Source of the DNA: Leuctra nigra
Taxonomy: Eukaryota > Arthropoda > Insecta > Plecoptera > Leuctridae
Length of the DNA stretch: 64,000 nt
Assembly: GCA_934045905.1 (NCBI GenBank)
Contig: OW203763.1
Coordinates: 48,584,121-48,648,120, forward strand
Reading direction: 5' to 3'
Part shown: in pieces, positions 12,355 to 23,822 of the stretch
How the letters are laid out: every line of letters begins with the position of its first letter
Numbering within the stretch: position 1 is the stretch's first letter
Program-made: the position numbers and the translations under genes
The notes under the pieces: model-generated
Seen by the model: the letters and a program-made list of their open reading frames with translations, nothing else
Told to the model about the DNA's origin: nothing
The model's database searches: none

Positions 12355-14440
12355 TCCAATTGAAACGGAACTCTTTTGCCTGACAACTTGGATATTGATC
12401 TGCTTTACAATAGTGTGTGTAATGATGACATGGGACCACAACAAACCACAACATGACCGGCCACACTCTTTTTCCTTTCTCCCTCTGACCATTCTCCCAA
12501 ACATCATCTCCATCGCCGTAATAAAAATATCTCAACGCTCCTTCTGCCCGGAGAATATCTTTACAGTCCACCGATGACAAGAGATCAGCATCATCATCTT
12601 CATCATCATTCCATTATAATGACGTTCATCTTCGCAATCAAAAGCGATCTTGAAAAACAATCTAACTGGTCGATCTAACGGCTCCACGACGGCAGAACAT
12701 TTCACTGACGGCTGGTGCGTGACATTGCTGAAAACTCTCTGGAGATGCTTCGAGGTTTTGTCCCCGATGCTTTTGCCTCTCTCGCCATTTCCGTCTTCGC
12801 TTCGTGATCATCTTAATCGGCCTGCAATGAAGCGGAGCCCGCTGTTAGGGTGATCGCTTCCATCGTCGACGCATCGAGTACTAGAAAAAGGTGGACGGAC
12901 GATTATTAACCAAGACCGCTAGATGGAGTGGTACGAAAAGAGACTTCAATTTTCTAGCTTGTAATAACTCTTTTCCCGACTTTTGTCAAATGTTTTGGTT
13001 GCCATGAAATAGATCGCAACGCGTCAGTGGTTCAGTGTGAGCGAAGATGTCTGGCATGTTCTCGCACTATTGACGGCTTCCTTCGCCCTCTGTACTCGTA
13101 CTTGTCGTAAGCATGGCAAGCCGTTATCCATTATATTCCAGGGACAATGTGACCCAATCACCAACACACTCTGTAGCATTCTTCTGGCTTCCAGGTTGGT
13201 TGTATCAACATTCGTCCCGACCTTCTTCCAGATCACTTCCAATCCTTGTGCCCAATCCTTGTGCGAGTCTCCTTCTTGCGTCATTCCCCCTCCCCAGCCA
13301 TTCCACCCTCACACCGCGCGCCTTTGTTAAAACACTTGAGTGCATCGAATTAATCATATTAGCCAAAATATCGCGACACAGAGTATGAGTCAAGTCGGAT
13401 ACAAGAACCCGAGAACAGAAATACTGAAAGAGCCAAGGATTCAGGTAAATCGTATGAAAATGTAGAAAGTGAAAAGGAACAATATCACAACAATAATTCA
13501 AAGATCATTTTTAAAATATTTGTTTTCTGGTCCACTTTGCGCATAGAAATATTTTATAAATGTCCAAATCATTGCACTAAGAATTGGTACTTTTGCTTGC
13601 GCAATTTAATTTGAAACATATTAATTAATCTTGAAGCAATTGTAGATATTGTTGGTCAGTAAGTAACCATTCCATACAAGTACATAGGACATCGTCGATC
13701 ACTAAGAGATCTTGTAACATGAACTCGGGATCGGGTTTTTCAGATTCTGTCATTTTTATTCAGTACTTGAATTGTTATCCTTTGTTGATTCCATGAGTTT
13801 AAAAAAATATTTAATTTATTCTTAGTGGCAGAGAGAAAAGAATAGAAAGCTTATCCAATTACTTAACCTAATTCCTCAAATTCGACACAGAAACGGTATT
13901 TTCCCTAGAGTTGTGAATTCGCTTGGTAACTTCTTCCCTCTGTGAATGCGCAAGCTAGGACAGCGGGCAGCCGAATTCAATCCGATCGAGAAAAATCTCA
14001 AAATCGTGCACGAATTGAAAAAACAAAACACAATGGCTGAGCACACATTGCGAATATCCCAGTGCCTATAACAACAGTCTCGGTCCCTGATCAGAGTGAA
14101 TAAAGTTGAAAGATTTCAACACCTCCAGCCTGGAAAATCGATTGTATATTCAAGTCTTGGCCGCTCCAAGCGCCGAGGCAACCCTTCCCTTTCGCCTGCT
14201 GATCCCTATTTTGGGAACTGTGAAAGAGGGTTTCATATAGAAGAGGAAGTTTGCTTTGCCATGTAAGCGATCCGAATAAATTTCGTTTTAATGTTATATG
14301 GTGTGTAAAATATCGTCAAAATGAGACATACTTTGTTAAAATTGATTTAATTCGAGGTAATTGTGGAACTGTGTTGGGGTAGGAATAAAGAACCACGCCA
14401 TGTTTATAACGAAGAAGAACGCGATTCACTGCCAACCTGA
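12355..14440. other. Unique-looking sequence, no gene confirmed
   Basis: Higher GC than average in 12480-13330. Overlapping frames (13024-13284 minus, 13037-13330 plus, 13205-13501 minus) have no domain I recognise. It lies downstream of the minus-strand signal-peptide exon at 15947-16010, so later exons of that gene may be here, but I could not choose one: the candidate acceptor near 14133 (TTTTCCAG on the minus strand) leads to an early stop in the required phase. Confidence 0.4.
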
Positions 14441-14697
14441 GGTGCGATTGTATAACTTCTTAGCCGAGATAATGGATCGTCATCGATAACAATTGATGAA
14501 AGTAATTTAGCCTATCAGAAGGTAAAGCAATTCAAAGTGCGTAAAGTCGACTTCTTGAGATAAATAATGTGATTATATTTCATATCCTCGTAGCTTTTGC
14601 ACAATTCAAATGATTAACAATGATATTAATAGTTTACTTTCATCAATTGGTATATATAACGATCCATTATCTCGACTAAGAATGTTATACAATCGCC
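14441..14697. mobile_element. MITE with ~65-bp terminal inverted repeats
   Basis: The left arm 14441-14506 starts GGTGCGATTGTATAAC and contains GAGATAATGGATCGT. The right arm, from about 14634 to 14697, is its imperfect reverse complement, ending GTTATACAATCGCC. The interior is about 125 bp and non-coding. No clear target-site duplication was found, so the superfamily is open. Confidence 0.85.
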
Positions 14698-15946
14698 CTG
14701 CTGGGCCACCCAAATACCAGTGATACCTGGAATCATTTTCCAAACATGGGAAACGACTTAGAAGAAACAAGGTAATTTGATACTAACTCTGGGTTGTAGC
14801 AAGCTCGCTGAACAATCACACCAAACCTGACGAAAATCCATTTCATTTCACAGAGTAGCAAGAATCAAGATGAGTAAAACCCTCTCGCAATCTGCGTTAT
14901 TTACTAAATAAATGTAATCAAAGAGCTTTTTTCCACTTTCTTTTCTTAGAGTGAAATTATAAAACCTGAAACGTTCTTACCTTTTCTTCCATGTTAAGGT
15001 AATTAATGAGGTTTATAAGAAACCATCCCTACTCGTTATAAATAATACTTAAAACACTTAGCCTTATAGTCTATATTACCCCCCCCCCCCCCCTTCCCCT
15101 TCCCCAACCCGTACTTAGCAAAAGGGGCAACGATTTATTACAGACACTTACATTGAAATCCCCCAACATTCATTCTAAAAAGAGGGTAAGGGGTGGTGGT
15201 TGTGAAGCATTTTCGCCCCCTCCCAAGCCTCCCTAAAAAACAGGGGGCTACATAGAGTTTCTTAATTCTGCCGGCGCCGTAGCAGAATGTTCGAGTTAAG
15301 CTACGAGATAAGCTCCCGTAAGGCCGTGGTGAATATTATACGAAACCATCCCTGACCAATCAGATGACCGGCTGGGGGGAGGGGGTGGGTGAATCAACCG
15401 TGAAAGAGAGAGAACTTGAATAATGCCATTGCATTTTAAAATATTATGTCAGTCACCGATTACAATAACCATTCATCAACTATATCAACTCACATCTACA
15501 ATAGTGAGGAGTGTCATATGATACGTTTCGAAAATATGATATCACACATGATACGGTGTGTTCCCTCCTTTCTAAAATGTAAGGTACCTGCATTTGGTAA
15601 AAATGTAAGTTATGCCCTCATTTGACACCAGAGTATGCATTATTAGAGCCATATTATTCGATATTTTGATAGACTTATAATTTCATTGATTTAAATAACT
15701 TACAAATAACAGTTTAGAAACGGCAGCATTTATCGCAAACGGCTGCCAGAGCTGATTTTGGGTTAAAAGTGAAATGCTTGACATCCAATATCCAAAGAAC
15801 AGCTTACATTTTATGATTTTAAATCACAAGTTGACGGAGAACCAATGTCAGTTTATAAAATAAAAAAACATCATAAATTCTCCGGGCAACTATCATTGGG
15901 CGATTCTACCCGGAAAACACTGATCTAATGTTATGATATGACTTAC
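14698..15946. other. Intron-like or intergenic sequence, with poly-C at 15079-15093
   Basis: If the exon at 15947 is real, this is the start of its downstream intron on the minus strand. It contains a 15-base C run and C- or G-rich tracts to about 15390. A tiny plus-strand start (14745, ATGGGAAACGAC..., then AG/GTAATT about 26 bp later) could be an initial exon but is too short to support. Confidence 0.4.
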
Positions 15947-16010
15947 CGAGGTTGCGAGCTTGCACGCTAAACGCTGCGAAGACTGCCAGCAAGCAGAGCG
16001 CTGCATACAT
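15947..16010 (-). CDS. First coding exon of a secreted protein (signal peptide), partial
   Basis: On the minus strand the ATG at 16010 opens MYAALCLLAVFAAFSVQA followed by RNL and the first base of a Gly-type codon. This is a textbook secretory signal peptide: short start, hydrophobic core of about 12 residues and a small-residue cleavage site (VQA). The frame meets a canonical donor directly, G/GTAAGT (donor complement 15941-15946), giving a phase-1 junction after 64 coding bases. Upstream there is an acceptor (see 16011-16047). Later exons were not identified, so the mature protein is unknown; many insect secreted peptides and enzymes have this exon structure. The start region of this exon is the source of the 21-copy array next to it. 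Confidence 0.65.
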
Positions 16011-17312
16011 CGTCGCCAGTCCCCTGTAACACACAGATAGCATTAGCATAAGCCGGGATAGTAACAATACATCGTCGCCAGTCCCCTGTAAAACACAGAT
16101 AGCATTAGCATTAGCCGGGATAGTTACAATACATCGTCGCCAGTCCCCTGTAACACACAGATAGCATTAGCATAAGCCGGGATAGTAACAATACATCGTC
16201 GCCAGTCCCCTGTAAAACACAGATAGCATTAGCATTAGCCGGGATAGTTACAATACATCGTCGCCAGTCCCCTGTAACACACAGATAGCATTAGCATAAG
16301 CCGGGATAGTTACAATACATCGTCGCCAGTCCCCTGTAACACACAGATAGCATTAGCATTAGCCGGGATAGTTACAATACATCGTCGCCAGTCCCCTGTA
16401 ACACACAGATAGCATTAGCATTAGCCGGAATAGTTACAATACATCGTCGCCAGTCCCCTGTAACACACAGATAGCATTAGCATTAGCCGGGATAGTAACA
16501 ATACATCGTCGCCAGTCCCCTGTAACACACAGATAGCATTAGCATAAGCCGGGATAGTAACAATACATCGTCGCCCGTCCCCTGTAACACACAGATAGCA
16601 TTAGCATTAGCCGGGATAGTTACAATACATCGTCGCCCGTCCCCTGTAACACACAGATAGCATTAGCATTAGCCGGGATAGTTACAATACATCGTCGCCC
16701 GTCCCCTGTAACACACAGATAGCATTAGCATAAGCCGGGATAGTTACAATACATCGTCGCCAGTCCCCTGTAACACACAGATAGCATTAGCATAAGCCGG
16801 GATAGTTACAATACATCGTCGCCCGTCCCCTGTAACACACAGATAGCATTAGCATAAGCCGGGATAGTTACAATACATCGTCGCCAGTCCCCTGTAACAC
16901 ACAGATAGCATTAGCATAAGCCGGGATAGTTACAATACATCGTCGCCAGTCCCCTGCAACACACAGATAGCATTAGCATAAGCCGGGATAGTAACAATAC
17001 ATCGTCGCCCGTCCCCTGTAACACACAGATAGCATTAGCATTAGCCGGGATAGTTACAATACATCGTCGCCAGTCCCCTGTAACACACAGATAGCATTAG
17101 CATTAGCCGGAATAGTTACAATACATCGTCGCCAGTCCCCTGTAACACACAGATAGCATTAGCATAAGCCGGGATAGTTACAATACATCGTCGCCCGTCC
17201 CCTGTAACACACAGATAGCATTAGCATTAGCCGGGATAGTTACAATACATCGTCGCCAGTCCCCTGTAACACACAGACAGCATTAGCATTAGCCGGGATA
17301 GTTACAATACAT
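16005..17312. repeat. 62-bp minisatellite, 21 copies, each an acceptor + start codon
   Basis: Units repeat every 62 bp from 16005. Each contains, on the minus strand, CTAAT branch-point motifs, a polypyrimidine tract ending TTACAG, GGGACTGGCGACGATGTAT and then TGTAACTATCCCGG. Only the innermost unit (16005-16066) runs from ATGTAT into the signal-peptide coding sequence; the others return to intron-like sequence, giving uORFs of 7-9 codons. Substitutions are few (GTAAC/GTTAC, GCATA/GCATT, GCCAG/GCCCG) and seem to occur in mixed order. It evidently arose by tandem duplication across an intron-exon junction. Confidence 0.95.
16011..16047 (-). promoter_or_regulatory. Splice acceptor, branch point and 13-nt 5' leader of the signal-peptide exon
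   Basis: On the minus strand: CTAAT (complement of 16042-16046) is a good branch-point match, then CTATCTGTGTGTTACAG ends at 16024 as a polypyrimidine tract and AG acceptor, followed by GGGACTGGCGACG and the ATG. So the exon probably starts at 16023 with a 13-nt non-coding part, and an untranslated first exon would lie further upstream (above 17312). Predicted from motifs only. Confidence 0.55.
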
Positions 17313-17358
17313 AGCATAGCACGAAAAACAATGCACCGTTTGCCATTAATAATCATAC

Positions 17359-17740
17359 CAGGGCTGCCACTCACAGTGGTCCTCAAAAATAGTATAAATA
17401 GTGACTAAAATTACTGGAAAAAGTGACAAAAAGTGACTGGAAAGTGACTATAATAGTGACTAATTAAATGAAATTAGATACATTTTATGTAAGTTGCGTG
17501 TTTATTTTAAAGTAATGTTTCGCGTTGTTTCGCGTATATTTTTCAAGTCAAAGTAGAAGTAATTGTTAAAAGACCTAAGTAAATTAAAAATTAATAAACA
17601 AAAAACCACATAATTAAATTTTATTACTTTTTTAGCCAATAATAGTGTTTAAGTGACTAATTTGCTAAAAAAGCTAATTAAAGTGACAAGGGGAAAAAAG
17701 TGACTTATAGTGATATAATAGTGACTGAGTGGCAGCCCTG
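17359..17740. mobile_element. MITE, 15-bp perfect TIRs, 6-bp target duplication
   Basis: CAGGGCTGCCACTCA at 17359-17373 is repeated in exact inverse at 17726-17740. TCATAC directly precedes the left end (17353-17358) and directly follows the right end (17741-17746). The interior is AT-rich and full of AAGTGAC and TAGTGACTA motifs with no coding capacity. CAGGG ends are common among hAT-type elements, but these normally make 8-bp duplications, so the superfamily is uncertain. Confidence 0.92.
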
Positions 17741-19168
17741 TCATACGGAGTGGAGTGACTATTTTCACCAACCGGTGAAAATAGCATCTGGCGCTATTTT
17801 CACCGTGGGAAATGCTCATGCTCATCTTGGGTCTATCAGGGGCTTTTACTCAGCCTAGGGTCACTGAGGGGCAAAGCCATCTTGCCACCTTTGTTATAGT
17901 TCAGTTGATTCACAAAAATTATTACCTGTTCATACGTATTATATTTCTTAAACTTAAAATTCTTAAAACTTTACCCAAAATTTATTCTAGTAGAATGAAC
18001 CTTCCTGAACATTGTACTTTTACATTTTTTTAAATTTTGGATTAAAAATTTAAGTTTTATTGTATTTTACCAATCAAAGGTAAATTTGAGTGAGACGCCT
18101 AATAGACGGCTTATGGCGTTACATGGTTAATTTTCTTCCATAGACCTCGTGTACATTTTTAAGATGCTCTCTAGAATACCTAAATTTGATATTTGTAATA
18201 ACGTCTGCATGCAAAACGCAAAAAAACATGTATACATTTTCTTTTTGAATTCATATTTATCATGTTAAACGCCATAAGCCATCAACCCCACGGTCCCGTG
18301 GCCATCTATCCCGCACATGGGATATTTGCCTAAAAAGTAGACCTTTAGAAAATGTCTTTTTTCTCTGTCAATTTTTTTTTTTTAATTAAAAGGCAAATAA
18401 GAATAGTTAAACGTTAATAACACGAATTAAAATGTTTTGTATCAAATCGCACTATTAATTTGAAAGTCTAGACCCTGCCTAATTCCCCAAACTCACATTA
18501 TTTTGAACAATTTAACTGCCAATTGCATTTGTTATTGCCTAGAAAATAGTGTTCATAATATCCATTGTAATATTGAGGTAGATAAAATAAAAACTTTTTA
18601 AATTTGTTCGAATTTAGCGACTTCCAAGAGCATTTTTTGTTATACGAACAGACTGTCAGCTTTGCACATGCTATGTAACGCATATGTAACGTAACTAGGT
18701 ATACGGTACGTAACGACGTATAACAAAACTGTGGGAATAGTACCACACTAAGAAAATAGCCTCTGACGCATAAACAATAGGCAATAAACTCGGGAATAAT
18801 CAATAATCAACAAGATATTTTCAATCAAAATGTACCAACCGGTGAAAATAGTCGCGTCCATAATCATATTAGAAGCCTGAAGGGAGCGTAAAATTAACGA
18901 ATTAAATGTTTAATCATGTGTTAAATTTCATAAAGACGACGTTACAAAATGTACAATGCGACGTGTGAATTTCACATAAAAAGATGCTGATTTCTGCGCA
19001 TCTCTGCCGCGCATGTAAAACACAAAGAAATTGATGTATTCTTCTGGATCCATCTTTCTGCAGAATGCCAGTGCTGTTGAAGCGTAAAAAAACGTGTGGG
19101 AAAAATACTATACCTACTCTCTGTTATTTACAGCTGTGATAGGTATCTTTGAAGAAGACAAGAAATGA
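17741..19168. other. AT-rich sequence with flanking 18-bp direct repeats
   Basis: ACCAACCGGTGAAAATAG is at 17767-17784 and again at 18834-18851. A related hairpin-like TTTTCACCAACCGGTGAAAA begins at 17762 and another TTTTCACCG follows near 17796. The block between may be a decayed element. CGGCTTATGGCGTT near 18108 and its near-complement near 18265 form a small inverted repeat. No gene seen. Confidence 0.5.
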
Positions 19169-19260
19169 CATGAGTCAACAAAGTATTATAAATAGATTCC
19201 TACATGAAAATCATTCAAGTATATCGGTAATGGCAATCATGGAGCATTACTTCCATTAAA
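19169..19260 (+). repeat. 92-bp direct repeat, copy 1
   Basis: From CATGAGTCAACAAAGTATTA to TTACTTCCATTAAA. Copy 2 is at 19924-20015 with about three substitutions; a MITE lies between them. Confidence 0.93.
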
Positions 19261-19549
19261 AATACAAACTAAATAATATACCAATTATTGAGAAGGCCCT
19301 GACCGCATGATGTTCTTCTTGTAAAGCTACAGATTATTGCAATCAACTCGAAATAACTTGATAAGACAGCATTGATTTGCATTTGCGTTGGCACAAGTTT
19401 CTTCGCCAGCGGTCCCGTTCTCTGTTCTCTGCGGCAGAAGGGGTAAGTGGGCGACCACAGCACGCGATCGGGTACTTAGTTGCTTGAAATGAACCCCTCT
19501 GCATGCACGTAGTCCAGACATTGCGTACAAACTGGAACGGTTTGTACAC
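19261..19549. other. No gene recognised
   Basis: Short minus-strand frames only, mutually overlapping and without domains. Confidence 0.45.
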
Positions 19550-19774
19550 GATGTACACTCGGCCAAACAAAAATTGATCGTTGATCAAATTTGAATGACT
19601 GCTGGTCATGTCTCATACCAATCAAAGCTTGTTATTATCGTTGAAATGTGGGGTCACCTTCTAGAGTGAGACAAGGAGATCGCTTGGACTGACTTCGGAT
19701 GGTGCAATCTAACATTTACCAGTCAATCAAATTTGATCAACGATCAATTATTTTTGTTTGGCCGAGTGTACATC
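19550..19774. mobile_element. Short MITE, ~40-bp TIRs
   Basis: GTACACTCGGCCAAACAAAA begins the left arm (from 19553) and is mirrored by TTTTTGTTTGGCCGAGTGTAC ending at 19771. The arms continue to about 19594 and from about 19727, with a one-base difference. The ends can be read as TA/CACTCGG...CCGAGTG/TA, a TA duplication typical of Tc1/mariner-type MITEs, but complementarity extends further out (GATG...CATC), so the exact ends are uncertain. Confidence 0.88.
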
Positions 19775-19923
19775 ATCAGTATTGATATTAGATTAGAGTT
19801 AGCTTTCTAGCCAAGAGTTTTGTCATTAGAAATCAATTATTACCTATTTAATGAAATCGTAAAAATCATTGATCAATTTAGTCTAGATGTGAAAGACATT
19901 CAAAAAGAATTTTGTACAAGAGT

Positions 19924-20015
19924 CATGAGTCAACAAAGTATTATAAATAGATTCCTACATGAAAATCATTCTAGTATATCGGCAATGGCAATAATGGAGC
20001 ATTACTTCCATTAAA
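19924..20015 (+). repeat. 92-bp direct repeat, copy 2
   Basis: See copy 1 at 19169-19260; the offset is 755 bp. A frame of 64 codons (19820-20014) covers it but has no recognisable domain. Confidence 0.93.
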
Positions 20016-20979
20016 CATACCAACTAGGGGAGGGGATACAAATAACAAGAAATTCACTGTGTAATACGGAATACATAAAATACAAGTAAATTTAAAGATT
20101 GAAAGCATTTTTCTAATATCATCTTACTTGCAATCTCAGCATTTTCAATTAGAGAAACAATAATTTCGTCATGAAAGTCTCTTTCTCAAGAGTATGAACA
20201 GCAACAAGTAAGAAAAGAGTTTGTACATCAGTTTTCTGTTGGCATCAACTCTTTTGCCACGCAAAAGTAGACAAACATTGATCTAATATCTGAAAAACAT
20301 TGATCAGGATGCCACGTTGTCATAACAATGTGTGATCAGGATGTGTCATGACAATCAGTGTGGTTAATTACAACTCGGCATCATAAACGAGCTAGTGCAG
20401 ACATTACGTCGTAAAACCCGACTCAATACACCGGGCACACTCTTTAGTTCATTAATACGCATCTACGTTTATTTTGTCATGGAAATTGCTTTCGTGAAAC
20501 ATTATTCAGATTCTATTTTGTAAGATTGGTGATCAGCAATTTTTATTGTCGGACAGGCGCCTCGAAGCGTATAAGAATTTTCATTTGGAAGAGTTTAGAA
20601 GGCGAGTTTATGACCACCAGTTATTCGATCAAATTGGTACCCACTAATCACCCATGTAGAAGACGACACTGAAAACAAGTTGCTGCAGTGTACAAGACAC
20701 GAAGTGTTTAGAAACATAAGAAACATCGAAGATGGATATTTAGAGGATTGTAAAGGCTGATCCGATCAGAGGGCTGGACGATTGGAATCAACCATGTCAC
20801 CTCAGGATCCTGGGTTCCTTGGTTCCTCGGTTTATACCCGGGAGAATATGCGAGTACTAGGAAAACGCGTTGAGAGCACGGATACGCGAAACACCTCGAA
20901 CCGAAATACAGTCTATCGAAAATGTCCTTAAAAAGCAATAATTCTTGAAGTTCGTAACAGACTTGTATGAAAAACTTTA
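20016..20979. other. Intergenic, no gene recognised
   Basis: No supported coding region. The minus-strand frame at 20708-20938 has no domain. Small repeats of GGTTCCT occur near 20814-20828. Confidence 0.45.
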
Positions 20980-21790
20980 AAAAAAAACTAAAATATTTCC
21001 CATTATAACTGCAAAGTTTTAAGCTAATCGATCGAACGGTTCCTTGTTAATTTTCAAAAATCACAGGATCTCGTTCAAAGTACCTATATACCTGGGTGGG
21101 ACCACTCATATGAAATTGTGTGTGTACACAATATTAGATCGATCTGTTGAACGGTCATATCAGTTTCATATTTTGAAGTTTCTGCTCTAACTACCTTGGA
21201 CTGTAGAGTCGAAGAAGCCGTGAAATACGAAATTAGAGAAATTTGACAGCCAACACGCAAAATGTCCATAAACTGTAAATAACTTTTATATTTAAACACA
21301 GATTAGTCTGAAAATTTTAAAAAATACAGATAATGTTGTTTCCAATGGCAATGCAAAGTTTTAAGTTGATCGGTCAAACGGTTCTAGTTTAAATTGCAAA
21401 AATAATATGAAAGTTTTTTTAAAATTTTAGCCAATAGGAGGATTTGGCTGAAACTTTGTAAGATTGGGGAAAATGTTGGTCGTAATGACTTGTTAAAATT
21501 TCAAATTGACCGGACCAACCAATCGAAAGATAATTTTTTTTAAATTTGAACCAATCAGGGGATTTCAAAACAAAATATGGTCAGCAAAGCCCAGAAATGG
21601 TCCGTACATGTGTGCAAATTTTCAGCTCGATCGAAAAAAAACTGTGACTTGTATAGCCTCAGTAACAGAAAAACACACAAAAAAAACAGAGGTCCGTGCC
21701 AAAAGAGCCAAAAGGAGACGCTCGCTTCGCTCGCTTAAAAATATCTGCAATTTGAGTAATTCTGAGATAAATAGTAAAAAAAGCGTTTAT
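20980..21790 (+). repeat. Dispersed repeat (GATCGGT-AACGGTT family), copy 1
   Basis: Several degenerate copies of a motif like AAGTTTTAAGTTGATCGGTC followed by AAACGGTTC occur in a row, ending with an ATGTGTGCAAATTTTCAGCT / CAGTAACAGAAAAACAC / CAAAAGAGCC stretch and a GCTCGCTTCGCTCGCTT end. Related sequence occurs at about 51740-52140 (inverted), 57700-58150 and 63880-63960. No protein is encoded. Probably the non-coding part of a transposon family I cannot name. Confidence 0.6.
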
Positions 21791-23235
21791 TCCTATTCCT
21801 AGCCGGGATAATTGGCAACCAACATTTTGAATGGGACGACTTTTATTCTTGCACTTTATTATTATTATTTTATTAACCAATTTGGGTACATACATACAGA
21901 AATTTCACAGTATAATGCTGTCTGTATTTACATATTTTTTTAGATTAGAATTTTGAGATTGGCTAACTCAAAAATTATTATTTTATGGAAAAGGCATGGT
22001 TTTAGTTCAGTTGTCCACTATAATGTAAACAACCTAACAGAAGTAGGATATTTCGTAGTTTATACATAGAAAGAGTTAGAGTGTCTTCAAATCACAACTG
22101 GTCAAATCAAGTGAACGATAAGCCCTGATATTTCACACTTTGTCTAGTGGGGAAAGCAATCGGCTATAGCTGCGGATTAAATCGCAAACAAATCAATCGG
22201 CCGAACTCGATCAAGCGATAGGTACGAGTAGTGAAAAAGTTAAGTGGGAGATTCCCCCCCCCCCCTGCCCAAGCTCTCGCGTTATCGTCAATGTTCATAA
22301 AATCGAAGCAATAAACTGGGATTAAGGAGGCTTGGGGATGAAGTACCTCACGAGTCTGACATCACTGAAGTTCCAGGCTCACATTCAGGTACAGAACACT
22401 CATCTCATGAGTCGCACGGGAAACACAACGTAGAAGGTAGAAGCCAATGGGAACCCGGACAACTGACCCTTGCGTTCAAATCTGGAGATAATTTTTCATT
22501 GACAGTCTGCCTGAATTGTGAAGAATGCCGACATTGTGACTTGAAGTATTGATTGGTCTAGATTTAGCTCGCAGAGCGACTGAAACGGTGCATTCTTGTT
22601 TTATTTGTATTTTATCAATAATTTCTGAATTTCAGGACTTATAATTGAACAGTGAGTGGCTCAGCTAGCTTAAGGAATTACGTCAACTTCCACAATATGG
22701 AACGGGAATGAATCATAGACCATCACAGGCAAGCATGAGCAATATTCTGAACTATACTTAACTTTAGAACTACATCATCAGCCTTTAATGCACAGAACAA
22801 TGAACACAAATGTCATAAACAGGGTTGAATTACAGCTAGTCATTGTAACGCGTTGATAAGCGAGCATCGGTTCTTGAACCAAAATTCATTTAAGTCCTGA
22901 AACCATAATATGATCCAATCAATAGGTAATATGTATGGTACCTACCTAAACGTAATGCTACAGTAAAATTTGATTAAAAAAAATGCACATTTCTAGTTTT
23001 AACATTGTTTTAACATATCCACAGTACACAGACACCACTAGATTCAACACGATGTCTACTAGAAATGAGCCAGACATCCACTTTGAAATATCAACGTGTT
23101 ACAAATGGTCTCCGGGTCCCAAATCAGAGTGGTAAATCATGCAAACTGATCACCGAATATCGAATTCGTGAATTGTTGATTTCCTTGGAGGATCGCATGT
23201 TCTTTAAAAGCCGCGATTGTGCAGTTCGGTGTTCG
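21791..23235. other. Intergenic, poly-C at 22254-22265, inverted repeat fragment at 22845-22872
   Basis: A 12-base C run precedes TGCCC. At 22845-22872 GTAACGCGTTGATAAGCGAG is the reverse complement of the dispersed fragment at 3408-3457. No gene supported; the short plus frame at 23065-23322 owes its end to the 35-bp array. Confidence 0.5.
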
Positions 23236-23655
23236 CCATCACACGGAAGTGAGCGAGAAAGAAGAGCGGACCATCACACGGAAGTGAGCGAGAAAGAAGA
23301 GTGGACCATCACACGGAAGTGAGCGAGAAAGAAGAGTGGACCATCACACGGAAGTGAGCGAGAAAGAAGAGTGGACCATCACACGGAAGTGAGCGAGAAA
23401 GAAGAGTGGACCATCACACGGAAGTGAGCGAGAAAGAAGAGTGGACCATCACACGGAAGTGAGCGAGAAAGAAGAGTGGACCATCACACGGAAGTGAGCG
23501 AGAAAGAAGAGTGGACCATCACACGGAAGTGAGCGAGAAAGAAGAGTGGACCATCACACGGAAGTGAGCGAGAAAGAAGAGTGGACCATCACACGGAAGT
23601 GAGCGAGAAAGAAGAGTGGACCATCACACGGAAGTGAGCGAGAAAGAAGAGTGGA
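23236..23655. repeat. 35-bp minisatellite, 12 copies
   Basis: Unit CCATCACACGGAAGTGAGCG + AGAAAGAAGAGTGGA repeated 12 times in 420 bp. The first unit differs by one base (AGCGG). Almost perfect identity indicates recent expansion. Confidence 0.97.
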
Positions 23656-23767
23656 CGCGATCACGATGTCTCCATTATCAGACTCCGTTACAGTTATTTG
23701 TTAGTCGATGACAATCCCATGCATTTCACCGAGCAACCAGAATGCCGACGAATCAATGATGAAGAGG

Positions 23768-23815
23768 AGTCTTCCAGCATTTGCCTCTGGACTGAGGGAA
23801 TGACGAGTTAGGAAG
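23768..23815 (-). mobile_element. SINE core fragment
   Basis: On the minus strand, CCTCAGTCCAGAGGCAAATG CTGGAAG matches the SINE core at 53531-53560 (CCTCAGTCGACAGGCAAATG CTGGGAAGG). The hAT-like element starting at 23823 lies next to it. Confidence 0.65.
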
Positions 23816-23822
23816 GTCATGA

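Noticed and set aside
14133..14145. Second exon for the signal-peptide gene after TTTTCCAG (minus)
   Set aside because: Joining in the required phase meets a stop within five codons.
14745..14775. Plus-strand initial exon MGNDLEET ending at a GTAATT
   Set aside because: Too short and unsupported; good start context alone is not enough.
14985..15020. Minus-strand exon end GAAGAAAAG/GTAAGA near 14990
   Set aside because: A good donor motif, but no acceptor or coding extent could be matched to it.
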